55,823 nucleotides of DNA from an uncultured Lachnospiraceae bacterium (GCA_948470755.1 CAOKPU010000011.1:1-55823), one strand, 5' to 3'. Numbered from the stretch's first letter, positions 18,266 to 27,425 are shown. Notes: generated by a model not told the origin, from the sequence alone. Numbers and translations: made by a program.

Positions 18266-19345
18266 ATGAGTACAATACTGATATTGACAAATTCTTCCGG
18301 CGGTTTGTATGATTTCAGGAATGAGCTGCTGGTGAGGCTGCTGAAGGATCATAAAGTGATAATCAGCCTTCCCGATACGACGAAAGTAAGAGAACTGGAA
18401 GAGGAAGGGTGTGAGATCATCACTACCCCGATCAACAGGCGGGGAGTGGATCCAAAAGAGGATTTGAAATTATTTTGGGAATATAGAAGGTTGTTGAGGC
18501 AAATAAAACCGGACTTAGTGATTACCTATACGATAAAGCCGAATATATACGGCGGTTTTGCATGTCGAGTGCTGCGCATCCCCTATATAGGTACGATCAC
18601 CGGGCTGGGAGGGGCGTTTGACAGAAAAGGCCTTTTCCTGAAAATGATTATTGTGATGTACCGTATGGGCCTAAAAAAGGCGGAATGCGTTTTTTTCCAG
18701 AATACGGAAAATATGGGCATTTTTAAAGGATATCATATAGAAGGGAAAAAGGGCCGGCTTGTGAACGGGTCAGGCGTAAATCTGGCAAGACATTGTTATG
18801 AGGAATACCCGGAAGAAGGGAAAACAATCTTCCTTTTCGTGGGCCGGGTGATGAAAGAACGGGGGATATTGGAATATCTGGAAGCGTCGGTCAGGCTGCA
18901 TCGGGAGGATGTGGAATTTGCCATTTTAGGTTATTGTGATGAAAACTATCAGGATCTGCTGAATGAATATGAGGAAAAAGGGATTATCAGCCAGTGGGGG
19001 TTCCATACGGAGGTGCATCCGTTTCTTACCAAAGCAAGCGCCGTTGTAGTGGCTTCCTTTCATGAAGGGATGTCGAATGCATTGATAGAGGCGGCGGCGA
19101 CGGGACGTCCGGTTATCGCTTCCAACATCAGCGGATGTCAGGAAGCTTTTGAAGAAGGAAAGACGGGATTTGGGTTTACGCCGGGAAATGCGGATGATTT
19201 AATACGTGCGATGGAAAATTTTCTTGAGCTTTCCAGGGAAAAGCAGGCGGCCATGGGGGAAGCGGCAAGAAAAAAAATGGAGCGGGAATTTGACCGGAAT
19301 CTGGTGATAGACGCTTATATGGATGAGATAAATAAAATAGTTTAA
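18266..19345 (+). CDS. Family-4 glycosyltransferase (PglA-like)
   Basis: A 359-residue GT-B enzyme. The N-terminal half has the NSSGGLYDFR loop and TKPNIYGGFACR, and the C-terminal half has FVGRVMKERGILEYLEA and the donor-binding motif SFHEGMSNALIEAAATGRPVIAS. This is the arrangement of PglA and related enzymes that add the second sugar, often HexNAc, to a lipid-linked 4-amino-trideoxy sugar. The ATG directly follows the stop codon of the ATP-grasp gene (TAAATG), so translation is coupled. It therefore probably acts on the PglC product. Donor specificity cannot be read here. Confidence 0.85.
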   Translation: MSTILILTNSSGGLYDFRNELLVRLLKDHKVIISLPDTTKVRELEEEGCEIITTPINRRGVDPKEDLKLFWEYRRLLRQIKPDLVITYTIKPNIYGGFACRVLRIPYIGTITGLGGAFDRKGLFLKMIIVMYRMGLKKAECVFFQNTENMGIFKGYHIEGKKGRLVNGSGVNLARHCYEEYPEEGKTIFLFVGRVMKERGILEYLEASVRLHREDVEFAILGYCDENYQDLLNEYEEKGIISQWGFHTEVHPFLTKASAVVVASFHEGMSNALIEAAATGRPVIASNISGCQEAFEEGKTGFGFTPGNADDLIRAMENFLELSREKQAAMGEAARKKMEREFDRNLVIDAYMDEINKIV

Positions 19346-19380
19346 GCCGGCAGTTTAGGATCTGCAGGAAATGGAAAGGC

Positions 19381-20706
19381 ATGGTGGGTAAGATGGATTT
19401 GTATGAAAAATTGTTAAGCGGGGAAGAAAAACTTTCTTTGGTAGGGCTTGGATATGTGGGAATGCCTATTGCAGTGGCTTTTGCCAGAAAAGTGAAAGTA
19501 ATCGGTTTTGATTTAAATGAGCGGAAGATCGCATTGTATAAAGAAGGCATAGATCCTACCAATGAGGTTGGCGGGGAAGTGATTAAAAATACGAAAGTGG
19601 AGTTTACAGCGGATGCTTCCAGGTTGAGGGAAGCAAAGTTCCATATTGTAGCAGTGCCTACCCCTGTAAATGACGATCATACGCCGGATTTGTCGCCGGT
19701 GGAAGGGGCCAGCCGCTTATTGGGACAGAATTTGTCAAAAGGCTCCGTCATTGTTTTTGAATCTACGGTGTATCCGGGGGTGACGGAAGAAATCTGCGTT
19801 CCCATTTTGGAGAAGGAATCGGGATTAAAATGCGGGGTGGATTTTAAGATCGGTTATTCACCGGAACGTATCAACCCGGGCGACAAGATCCACAGGCTGG
19901 AGACGATCACAAAAATCGTGTCGGGTATGGATGAAGAAACGCTGGATACGGTGGCGAAGGTGTATGAACTTGTAGTGGAGGCCGGGGTATACCGGGCGGA
20001 ATCCATTAAGGTGGCTGAAGCGGCTAAAGTAATTGAGAATAGCCAAAGGGATATTAATATAGCATTTATGAATGAGCTGTCCATTATTTTCCATAAAATG
20101 GGAATCGACACGAAGGCTGTACTGGAAGCGGCCGGGACAAAATGGAATTTCTTAAAATTTTTCCCCGGTTTGGTGGGCGGCCATTGCATCGGAGTGGATC
20201 CGTACTATCTGACTTATAAAGCGGAGGAGCTTGGCTATCACTCGCAGATTATCCTGTCGGGCCGACGGATTAACGATGATATGGGCAGGTATGTGGCGGA
20301 GAGCCTGGTTAAGAACCTGATTAAGACGGATATACCGGTAAAGGGGGCGAAAGTAGCCATCTTAGGGTTCACATTTAAGGAGAATTGCCCGGATACAAGA
20401 AATACAAAAGTAATTGATATTTATAAGGAACTTGGGGAATATGGGATAAAACCGGCAGTGATCGATCCGGCTGCAGATGCGGAAGAAGCGGAAAGGCTGT
20501 ATGGGATCACCTTTAAAAGTTTAGAAGAAATACAGGGGATGGATGCCGTCGTGATAGCGGTAGCCCATGACCGGTTCTTAGAGCTGTCTAAGGAAGAGAT
20601 TGCGGCATTCTTCCGCCCGGAACATAAAACCAAAGTGTTGATGGATATTAAAGGATTATTGGATAAGAACGATTATCAGGATGGTTATTTATATTGGAGA
20701 CTATGA
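19381..20706 (+). CDS. tviB: UDP-N-acetylhexosamine 6-dehydrogenase (TviB/WbpO type)
   Basis: A 441-residue nucleotide-sugar dehydrogenase with NAD site VGLGYVGMP (21-29), VAVPTPVN, the central STVYPG, and the catalytic loop GLVGGHCIGVDPYYL with Cys269. The length and the GGHCIGVDPYYLT loop fit the UDP-HexNAc branch (TviB, WbpO, WbpA) rather than UDP-glucose dehydrogenase. It would oxidise UDP-GlcNAc or UDP-GalNAc to the uronic acid using two NAD. A WbpP/TviC-type 4-epimerase lies at 22213, so UDP-GalNAcA is the likely product. The ATG at 19381 or the one at 19393 could be the start. It overlaps the next gene at its stop codon. Confidence 0.88.
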   Translation: MVGKMDLYEKLLSGEEKLSLVGLGYVGMPIAVAFARKVKVIGFDLNERKIALYKEGIDPTNEVGGEVIKNTKVEFTADASRLREAKFHIVAVPTPVNDDHTPDLSPVEGASRLLGQNLSKGSVIVFESTVYPGVTEEICVPILEKESGLKCGVDFKIGYSPERINPGDKIHRLETITKIVSGMDEETLDTVAKVYELVVEAGVYRAESIKVAEAAKVIENSQRDINIAFMNELSIIFHKMGIDTKAVLEAAGTKWNFLKFFPGLVGGHCIGVDPYYLTYKAEELGYHSQIILSGRRINDDMGRYVAESLVKNLIKTDIPVKGAKVAILGFTFKENCPDTRNTKVIDIYKELGEYGIKPAVIDPAADAEEAERLYGITFKSLEEIQGMDAVVIAVAHDRFLELSKEEIAAFFRPEHKTKVLMDIKGLLDKNDYQDGYLYWRL

Positions 20707-22112
20707 TGGCAAAAAGGGTAAAGTCAGGGGTGCTGCTGTTTTTGCTTTTGGCGGTATTCTTAGGGATGTTCGCTGTTTTTGGCCCGGGCGTTTACAATGA
20801 CTCGGATCAATATTTAAAAATGCATATTCACAGGGAACCTTTATACCCTTTATTTTTAGCCGCCTTGAGACTGGTATTCCGGGAGGGGTGGCTGATTGCC
20901 ATGGGGATCATACAGAATGCCTTGGCGGCGGTAAGCATATGGCTGTTTGCCGGATATATGGGCAAAAGATTCCGGCTTCGCCTATGGCAGGAAGGAATCG
21001 TTGTCATTCTCTGCCTGATGCCCCATATCATTACGAAGTTCTATTCTTCCCTGCATCTTTTTATGACCAATTCGGTAATGAGCGAGGCGCTTTGCCTGCC
21101 GTTGTTTACTTTGTTTGTACTGGAATGTTTTAAAATATTTACGCAGGAGAAAGAAAGGGATTTTAAAAAGGCTGCGGCCTGGTCGTTGGTTCTGGCGTTT
21201 TTGCTGTCTTTGATAAGGGCGCAGATGATGGTGACTATTCTCATATGGCTGGTTGTCTTTGGCGCGAGGATCATTTTATGGCCGATGGAACGTTGGGAAC
21301 GCAGGACATGGCAAAGGCCCAGGGATGGAAAATGGAAGGCGGCCCGCCTGCTTATGGCGGCAGCCGTAGTGGCTGGCGTATTTCTGGCGCGCCTGCTTGC
21401 GGTAAAAAGCTATAACCTTGTTTTTAATGGACATTTTATCAACAATACATACGGAACCGTAAATACGCTGACCAATATTCTATATGCGTCAGACCGGGAG
21501 GACGGCGTAAGGATTAAGGAGGAGGAAGCCAGGAAGTTTTTTTTCCGTATGTATGATCTGGCAGAGGCCCGCCAGGCCAATTATAAATATGCCGGTCCCT
21601 CATGGAAGGAGAAAGCAGAGCATATTGAAGCATGGCATGATACGATAAAATACGAAATGATAGAGGATGTTTTTTATCAAACCTATGATAAAACAGTTAC
21701 CACTGATTATATTGTCCAGAATCTGATGGCGGATAAGACGGCGGGGAAAATCATCCGGGGCATTCTTCCGGGCTGTTTTCTGCGCTGGGCGGGCGATTAT
21801 CTGCTGATTGCCGGTTATGGGGCGGTCCGCAGCATTGCAATCGTCCATCCGGTGATCAACTGGATTGCAGTTTTCCTGTATGTGTCTTCGCTTGCCCTTA
21901 TATTGGCCGTGTACCTGAAAGACCGCAAAAACCCGGCGGTCCCGGTGATGCTTATATCGCTTCTTGCCATTGCGGCGAATGTCGGGGCAGTATCCGTAAC
22001 CATTATGTGCCTTTCCAGATATATGATTTATGGCTTTGCGCCATTTTATACAGGTTATTTCTTATTGCTGTTGAGCCTGGGGAGGGATCTGTGGAAAAGA
22101 AGGCGCAGATAA
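20706..22112 (+). CDS. Multi-spanning membrane protein, probable GT-C-like transferase
   Basis: About 468 residues with about ten membrane segments. The first outside loop has NDSDQYLKMH followed by REPLYPLFLA (about residues 30-55), an acidic residue then an R-x-PLYP motif, as in GT39/ArnT-like GT-C enzymes that use polyprenyl-phosphate sugars. The start is read as the ATG at 20706, six bases after GGAG; an ATG at 20703 and a TTG at 20694 are also in frame. It overlaps the stop codon of the dehydrogenase gene (ATGATG across TGA), indicating coupling. Function beyond glycosyl transfer is not readable. Confidence 0.6.
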   Translation: MAKRVKSGVLLFLLLAVFLGMFAVFGPGVYNDSDQYLKMHIHREPLYPLFLAALRLVFREGWLIAMGIIQNALAAVSIWLFAGYMGKRFRLRLWQEGIVVILCLMPHIITKFYSSLHLFMTNSVMSEALCLPLFTLFVLECFKIFTQEKERDFKKAAAWSLVLAFLLSLIRAQMMVTILIWLVVFGARIILWPMERWERRTWQRPRDGKWKAARLLMAAAVVAGVFLARLLAVKSYNLVFNGHFINNTYGTVNTLTNILYASDREDGVRIKEEEARKFFFRMYDLAEARQANYKYAGPSWKEKAEHIEAWHDTIKYEMIEDVFYQTYDKTVTTDYIVQNLMADKTAGKIIRGILPGCFLRWAGDYLLIAGYGAVRSIAIVHPVINWIAVFLYVSSLALILAVYLKDRKNPAVPVMLISLLAIAANVGAVSVTIMCLSRYMIYGFAPFYTGYFLLLLSLGRDLWKRRRR

Positions 22113-22212
22113 AACAATATGGGTTTGTTTTGGAGGTTAGGGTTTATTTAAACACAATGATAAATTTATTAGATTAGGAAAGGAGATATGCGCTAAGGCG
22201 CAGGGAAAAAAG
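22113..22212 (+). promoter_or_regulatory. AT-rich leader with hairpin before the 4-epimerase gene
   Basis: This 100-base gap has a strong ribosome-site-like AAAGGAG (22179-22185) only two bases before ATG CGC TAA (22188-22196), a two-codon reading frame. That frame lies in a small hairpin TGCGC-TAAG-GCGCA (22189-22202). The real gene starts at 22213 after AGGGA. The hairpin could tune access to the start or bring the upstream AAAGGAG closer. No convincing promoter was found. Confidence 0.35.
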
Positions 22213-23187
22213 ATGGGATATAAAAATTTGAAATTTGATCCGGATAGTGTATTTTTAGTAACCGGCGGGGCTGGTTTTATTGGCTCCAATCTTTGTGAAG
22301 CGCTTCTTGAGATGGGGTATACCGTAAGATGCCTGGATAATCTGTCTACAGGGAAATATGAAAATATTGAGCCTTTCACCAGGCTGGATAAGTTTACATT
22401 CATAGAAGGCGATATCCGGGAGATGGAAACGTGCCTGAAAGCTACAAATGGGGTAGATTACGTGCTGAACCAGGCGGCGTGGGGAAGCGTACCGAGGAGT
22501 ATAGAGATGCCCCTTTTATATGAGGAGATTAATATCAGGGGTACCCTCCATATGATGGAGGCCAGCCGACAGAACGGGGTAAAGAAATTCGTTTACGCTT
22601 CCAGCTCCTCCGTATATGGTGATCATCCGCAGCTTCCGAAGAAGGAAGGGGTGGAAGGGAAAGTCCTTTCCCCATATGCCTTGACCAAAAAGGTGGATGA
22701 GGAGTATGGCAGATTATATAAGGAGCTGTATGGGCTGGACACCTATGGGCTGCGTTATTTTAATGTTTTTGGAAGAAGGCAGGATCCGGATGGGGCGTAT
22801 GCGGCAGTGATCCCTAAGTTCATCCGTCTGCTTTTAAACGGGGAAACCCCTACGATAAACGGGGATGGAAAGCAGTCCCGGGATTTTACCTATATTGATA
22901 ATGTAATAGAGGCCAATTTAAAGGCCTGCCTTGCTTCCGGCGAAGCGGGAGGGGAGGCTTTTAATATCGGTGCGGGAGGCCGGGAATTTTTGATCGATGT
23001 GTATTATGACCTTTGCAAGGCCCTGGGGAAAGAAGTGGAGCCGGCATTTGGGCCGCCGCGTTTAGGAGATGTCAGGGATTCCAATGCGGATATTTCCAAA
23101 GCAAGGGAATTGCTGGGTTATGACCCGGAGTATGATTTTGCGAAGGGGATCAGCTTAGCCATCGATTGGTATAAGGAGAATTTATGA
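22213..23187 (+). CDS. wbpP: UDP-N-acetylglucosamine 4-epimerase (WbpP/TviC type)
   Basis: A 324-residue extended SDR. It has the NAD motif TGGAGFIGSN, the AAWGSVPRSIE substrate loop that resembles the AALGSVPRS of WbpP, Ser in ASSSSVYGD, and the catalytic YALTK. These features fit the group that interconverts UDP-GlcNAc and UDP-GalNAc (or the corresponding uronic acids) rather than plain GalE. Together with the dehydrogenase at 19381 it gives UDP-GalNAcA. The gene's last bases overlap the formyltransferase start (ATGA). The leader before it is unusual and is listed separately. Confidence 0.86.
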   Translation: MGYKNLKFDPDSVFLVTGGAGFIGSNLCEALLEMGYTVRCLDNLSTGKYENIEPFTRLDKFTFIEGDIREMETCLKATNGVDYVLNQAAWGSVPRSIEMPLLYEEINIRGTLHMMEASRQNGVKKFVYASSSSVYGDHPQLPKKEGVEGKVLSPYALTKKVDEEYGRLYKELYGLDTYGLRYFNVFGRRQDPDGAYAAVIPKFIRLLLNGETPTINGDGKQSRDFTYIDNVIEANLKACLASGEAGGEAFNIGAGGREFLIDVYYDLCKALGKEVEPAFGPPRLGDVRDSNADISKARELLGYDPEYDFAKGISLAIDWYKENL

Positions 23188-24104
23188 AATATAAGGTAAC
23201 TGTATTTGGCGTAAAAGATACTTCGGAAAATGTCGTGGAGTTTATCCATAAAAATATCCGTCCCGTAGACCTGGTTATAACGATTAACAGGTCCGTACTG
23301 AATAAGAATCAGATTTCCGGCTTTAAAGGCCTGTCCGTACTGACGGATCGGTATGGGATCCCGGTATTTGAGGCGGACAGTTATTACCTGACGGATGAAA
23401 AGACCAGAAGCTTTATGGAAGAAAATGAATTTGAAATCGCCGTGTCCATGGGCTGGCAAAGGCTGATACCCAAGTATGTGCTGGATCGGTTTGAATATGG
23501 AGTTTATGGATTTCATGGGAATTGCGGCTATCTTCCGTTTGGGCGGGGGAGATCCCCGTTAAATTGGTCTATTATTTTAGGGGATACCAGATTTAATTTA
23601 AATCTGTTCCGCTATGATGAGAATGCGGACAGCCCCAATGTATTTGCAACGGAAATGTTTTCCCTTACGGCGCATGACGATATCCGGACGGCTCAATATA
23701 AAAACATGATCTGCTCTAAAAATCTGATCCGTAAGCTTTTAAAGGCTTATCAGGAGAAAAATATCGTAATCAAAAGGGGGTCGAAGGATTTTGATTCCTG
23801 GTATCATAAGCGCACGGCAGCCGATGGTAAGATTGATTTCAAAGGGCGGACGAGGGATATCTATAATCTGATCCGCGGAGTAGCGGCCCCGTTCCCCGGG
23901 GCATTCGCGTTATGCGGAGGGGAAAAGGTAACTATATGGGAAGCCCATCCTTTTGATGAAATAATTGATTTCTCCGAATTCAAGCCCGGGGAAGTGGTGG
24001 ATGTCTTCGACGGGAAACCTATTGTGCGGACGGTGGATGGTTCGCTGTTGATTGATAAATATGAATATTACCGGGGATTAACGGCCGGGGACATCCTGGA
24101 ATAG
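23184..24104 (+). CDS. Sugar N-formyltransferase-like protein
   Basis: A 306-residue protein of the formyltransferase (Fmt/ArnA N-terminal) fold. The active region reads YGFHGNCGYLPFGRGRSPLNW (split: YGFHGN, 108-113; then LP..RGR.PLNW to 128), with His111 matching ArnA His104, and Asp149 in NADSPNV matching ArnA Asp140. The Asn of the usual N-x-H motif reads Gly109 here, and there is a two-residue insertion after the His. Family members transfer a formyl group from N10-formyl-tetrahydrofolate to a 4-amino sugar nucleotide. The obvious substrate is the UDP-4-amino sugar from the PglF/PglE pair, since no PglD-type acetyltransferase is present. It overlaps the epimerase gene by 4 bases. Confidence 0.8.
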   Translation: MKYKVTVFGVKDTSENVVEFIHKNIRPVDLVITINRSVLNKNQISGFKGLSVLTDRYGIPVFEADSYYLTDEKTRSFMEENEFEIAVSMGWQRLIPKYVLDRFEYGVYGFHGNCGYLPFGRGRSPLNWSIILGDTRFNLNLFRYDENADSPNVFATEMFSLTAHDDIRTAQYKNMICSKNLIRKLLKAYQEKNIVIKRGSKDFDSWYHKRTAADGKIDFKGRTRDIYNLIRGVAAPFPGAFALCGGEKVTIWEAHPFDEIIDFSEFKPGEVVDVFDGKPIVRTVDGSLLIDKYEYYRGLTAGDILE

Positions 24105-24117
24105 GATTGAAGAGGGA

Positions 24118-24252
24118 GTGTGAGAAGAACTTCTAAAGCGCAACGGCAGAGGTTGTTTCGCTAAGAAGCGCTTCACACAAGAGAATGCCTGAATTGCAGC
24201 ATTCTCTGCACGGATTTGAGATTTTGCAAAGCGGGATCATGGGAGTTGGCGT
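24118..24252 (+). repeat. Structured dispersed repeat, copy A
   Basis: About 135 bases filling the gap between the formyltransferase and deacetylase genes. Outer arms GTGTGA and TCACAC pair; inside are a stem AACGGC-AGAG-GTTGTT, a stem GAGAATGC...GCATTCTC, and a stem GATTTTGC-AAA-GCGGGATC. The same scaffold occurs at five other places in the window, always on the + strand. This copy has changed outer arms (T:A where others have C:G) and G-T wobble pairs. Its last bases run straight into the ATG at 24253 and provide GGGAG as a ribosome site. Confidence 0.8.
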
Positions 24253-25008
24253 ATGAAGATAGCGGTTCGGATGGATGATATTGCGCCGGGAATGGATTGG
24301 GTAAAATTTGGACGGTTTAAGGCGCTTTTGGATGAGTATAAAATAAAACCCTTAATTGGGGTAGTGCCGGACAATCAGGATGAGAATCTTAAACGGACGC
24401 ATGAGGGCGGGACATCCTGCGACAATCCTGTTCCTGAAGACTTTTGGGGATATATAAAAAAGCTGCAGGACGATGGATGGGTGATTGCCATGCATGGGTA
24501 CCAGCATGTATATACCCGGAAAAAAGGGGGCTTATTCCCGTTAAATCATTTTTCTGAATTTGCCGGGCTGGATTACGACAGGCAGTTTGACATGCTGGTA
24601 AGGGGAAGGGAGATTATGGAATCCCATGGGATCGGAACGGATATTTTTATGCCTCCCGCCCACTCTTATGACAAAAATACATTAAAGGCGCTGCGAAAGG
24701 CAGGATTTTGTAAGATAACGGACGGGTTTGGGAAAGAGCCTTATTTTTGGAATGAAATGTGCTTTTATCCGATTTCATTCCGTTTGGATAGCGATTTAAA
24801 GAAGAAAAAAGGGATGACCACCATGGTTGTCCATACCAATACGGTAAGCGGGAAGGATATGGAAAAATACCGCCGGATTTTTAAGGAAAACGACATAATG
24901 CCATATGGGGAATATCTGAAAATGAAAGCGGTGAAAAGAGGTCTTTGCGGACGTGGGGCAGAATATCTGTCAGCTTGTGTAAAACATCTGTTGGTAAAGC
25001 TTTTGTAA
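24253..25008 (+). CDS. Polysaccharide deacetylase-like protein (DUF2334 type)
   Basis: A 251-residue NodB-fold protein: RMDDIAPG (6-13) has the Asp-Asp pair that starts the metal site, MHGYQHVY (near 80) supplies the metal His residues, and PPAHSYD (about 134-140) the later motif. It lacks a signal peptide, so it appears cytoplasmic. Relatives remove N-acetyl groups from sugars, here possibly from a lipid-linked intermediate; the true substrate is unknown. The start is unusual: the ATG abuts repeat copy A, whose end provides the GGGAG ribosome site seven bases upstream. The next gene begins 14 bases after the stop. Confidence 0.72.
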   Translation: MKIAVRMDDIAPGMDWVKFGRFKALLDEYKIKPLIGVVPDNQDENLKRTHEGGTSCDNPVPEDFWGYIKKLQDDGWVIAMHGYQHVYTRKKGGLFPLNHFSEFAGLDYDRQFDMLVRGREIMESHGIGTDIFMPPAHSYDKNTLKALRKAGFCKITDGFGKEPYFWNEMCFYPISFRLDSDLKKKKGMTTMVVHTNTVSGKDMEKYRRIFKENDIMPYGEYLKMKAVKRGLCGRGAEYLSACVKHLLVKLL

Positions 25009-25022
25009 GGGGAGGGATTCCG

Positions 25023-26219
25023 ATGGAAAAACCAGTCCGTGTGTTGCATGTGCTTGGAGGCTTAAGCCTGGGCGGGGCGGAGAGCCGGATTATGGATTTA
25101 TACCGCTGCATGGACAGGAGTAAAGTACAGTTTGATTTCCTGGTGCATCAGGACGGGGCGGAACGCGTTCCTGAGTTTTATGATAAAGAGGTAGAGGGAC
25201 TGGGCGGGAATATTTACAGGCTGCCGAAGTTTAAAGTATATAATTATGCTGCATATAAAAAGGCAATAAGGTCTTTTTTCAGGGAGCATCATGATTTTGC
25301 CGTGGTTCAGGGCCATATGACGAGTACGGCTTCTATTTATCTGCCGGAAGCGGCGAAAGCGGGAGTGCCGGTAAGGGTTGCCCATGCCAGGAGCGCGGGG
25401 GTGGATCAGGGGCTAAAGGGGATCATGACAAAGATATTGAGGATCCCGTTGTTAAAATGCGCGGATTATTGCTTTGCCTGTTCCGGGGAAGCAGGGCGGT
25501 CCGTATTCGGAAAAAAATGGATCGATTCACCAAAAGCTTTTATTATTCCCAATGCGGTTGATGTGCGGAAATTTGTATACCAGGAATCGGTAAGGAAGCA
25601 GATAAGGGAAGAACTTGGGATTGCGGATGGATATGCTCTGGGGCATGTGGGAAGGTTCCATTATGCAAAAAATCATGAATTCCTGTTGGAAGTCTTTGCA
25701 GTTTTTCATGACAGGATGAAGGAGAAGGGGATACGGGCGGCGCTGCTTTTGCTTGGGGAAGGGCCCGGCATGGAGGCGGCAGTGCGGCAGGCCTCGGATC
25801 TTGGCGTCCGTCAGGATGTGTTTTTTATGGGGAATCAAAAAGAAGTATGGAAGTATTATCAGGCCATGGATTATTTTGTTTTTCCCTCCCGGTTTGAAGG
25901 GCTGCCGGGAACGGTCATAGAGGCGCAGGCAGCCGGGTTAAGGTGCATGGTGTCCGACCGGGTTACACGTGAGGCAGGAATCAGCCGGTTAGTGCATTAC
26001 GAAGACATCGGGATTCCGGCTAAGGATTGGGCGGGATATATTATGGACAATATGTCTTATCAAAGGGAAAATATGTGCCAGGTAATAGAGGACGCCGGTT
26101 TTGATGTGAGGGAACAGGCATACAGGATGGAAAGATTTTATTTGACAGGGGAAATGTCAAAAATGCGGAGTCTTCCTTCTTCGTCTGTGGCGCCGCATCA
26201 TGGCGGCGTGAGGGGATAA
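25023..26219 (+). CDS. Family-4 glycosyltransferase (EpsF-like)
   Basis: A 398-residue GT-B enzyme. LGGLSLGGAESRIMDL near the N-terminus is the GGAE acceptor-side motif of EpsF-like transferases; the C-terminal half has LGHVGRFHYAKNH and FPSRFEGLPGTVIEAQAAGL, the donor-binding E-x7-E motif. The ATG at 25023 follows GGGGAGGG and is preferred over an in-frame ATG at 24945, which would overlap the deacetylase gene. It adds one sugar to the growing lipid-linked chain on the inner face of the membrane; which sugar is not readable. The C-terminal tail past about residue 375 is low in structure and unlike the rest of the family. Confidence 0.85.
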   Translation: MEKPVRVLHVLGGLSLGGAESRIMDLYRCMDRSKVQFDFLVHQDGAERVPEFYDKEVEGLGGNIYRLPKFKVYNYAAYKKAIRSFFREHHDFAVVQGHMTSTASIYLPEAAKAGVPVRVAHARSAGVDQGLKGIMTKILRIPLLKCADYCFACSGEAGRSVFGKKWIDSPKAFIIPNAVDVRKFVYQESVRKQIREELGIADGYALGHVGRFHYAKNHEFLLEVFAVFHDRMKEKGIRAALLLLGEGPGMEAAVRQASDLGVRQDVFFMGNQKEVWKYYQAMDYFVFPSRFEGLPGTVIEAQAAGLRCMVSDRVTREAGISRLVHYEDIGIPAKDWAGYIMDNMSYQRENMCQVIEDAGFDVREQAYRMERFYLTGEMSKMRSLPSSSVAPHHGGVRG

Positions 26220-26231
26220 GCGGAGGTAGAC

Positions 26232-27350
26232 ATGAAAAAGAGGATTATGTTAATTGTTCCAATGCTTCATCAGGGAGGGTTTGAGCGTGTCTGTGTAACA
26301 ACGGCCAGGCTGCTGGAGCCTTATTTTGATATATATATTGTATTATTTGATTCCAAAGATATCGCATATGACATTAAGGGGCTGAATGTGGCGGATCTCC
26401 ATCTGGGAGTAAGGGAAGGGAAAATAGGAAAGGCCCTGAATGTAGTGAAAAGAAGCCTTGCGGTCAGGAAGCTGAAAAAAGAATGGGAAATTGACATTGC
26501 CTACAGCTTCGGCCCTTCCGCCAATATGGTGAATGTTTTCTCAAGATCGGACGAAGAAGTATGGACGGGTATACGCAGTTATATGGACATGGGGAATAAG
26601 CGGCTGATAAAGCTTTTCGCAAGAAAAGCGGACAAGGTACTGTGCTGTTCCAGGCGGATTGAAGAAGAGGTGGCCACAAAATACCATTGTAAGAAGGCGG
26701 TAACTTTGTATAATCCGCTGGATGTGAAAGAACTGCAGGAGAATGCGTTGGAGGAAGAAATCAGGCTGCCTTGGGAGGATCGGGAAAACATTATTGTTTC
26801 CATGGGGCGGGAAGATGACGTAAAAGGATTCTGGCATCTGATCAAGAGTTTTTCCCTTGTAAAGAAAGAGGTTCCGGACGGAAAACTAATGATCATAGGG
26901 GATGGGGAATTTGAGGAATATAGGACCTTAGCCAAGGAGCTTGGGGTTGGGGATGACGTATATTTCACAGGAGTAAAGAAAAACCCGTTCCCTTATTTAA
27001 AAGCAGCGAAAGTTTATGTGTTGACCTCCTATCATGAAGGGTTCCCTAATGCGCTGATTGAAGCGATGGCTTTGGGACTTCCGGTGATTGCAACGGATTG
27101 TCTGACAGGGCCTAGGGAGATATTGCGGAAGGAAAATCTGTCTTATGGGATATTGATCCCAAATATGAGCCCGGAAAAGGATCTGGACCCGCTCCGGATT
27201 AGCGGGGAGGAAAAAAACTTGGCGGTGGAAATCAGCAAAATGCTGACGGATCGGGATTACCGTAAAAAATATGAAAAAGCTTCCGCCATCAGGGTGAGGG
27301 ATTTTTCTAATGAATATTATGTGGAATGTCTGATGGGATGGATGGGGTGA
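26232..27350 (+). CDS. Family-4 glycosyltransferase (PglJ/PglH-like)
   Basis: A 372-residue GT-B transferase with MLHQGGFERV near the N-terminus, SMGREDDVKGFWHLI at the start of the donor half, and SYHEGFPNALIEAMALGLPVIATD as donor site. It has the same overall pattern as the GT4 enzymes at 32494 and 39329, which share the G-G-x-E-R-V start and the ATDC tail motif; the three are probably paralogues adding similar sugars. This is the last gene before a strong terminator, so it closes the operon that starts near 10.7 kb. Confidence 0.86.
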   Translation: MKKRIMLIVPMLHQGGFERVCVTTARLLEPYFDIYIVLFDSKDIAYDIKGLNVADLHLGVREGKIGKALNVVKRSLAVRKLKKEWEIDIAYSFGPSANMVNVFSRSDEEVWTGIRSYMDMGNKRLIKLFARKADKVLCCSRRIEEEVATKYHCKKAVTLYNPLDVKELQENALEEEIRLPWEDRENIIVSMGREDDVKGFWHLIKSFSLVKKEVPDGKLMIIGDGEFEEYRTLAKELGVGDDVYFTGVKKNPFPYLKAAKVYVLTSYHEGFPNALIEAMALGLPVIATDCLTGPREILRKENLSYGILIPNMSPEKDLDPLRISGEEKNLAVEISKMLTDRDYRKKYEKASAIRVRDFSNEYYVECLMGWMG

Positions 27351-27425
27351 GAGAAATGTATGTATTCAGGAAAAGTATGTTTGGATAAAAAATAGTATTG
27401 CAAATGTAAGATGCAGACAAAAAAT

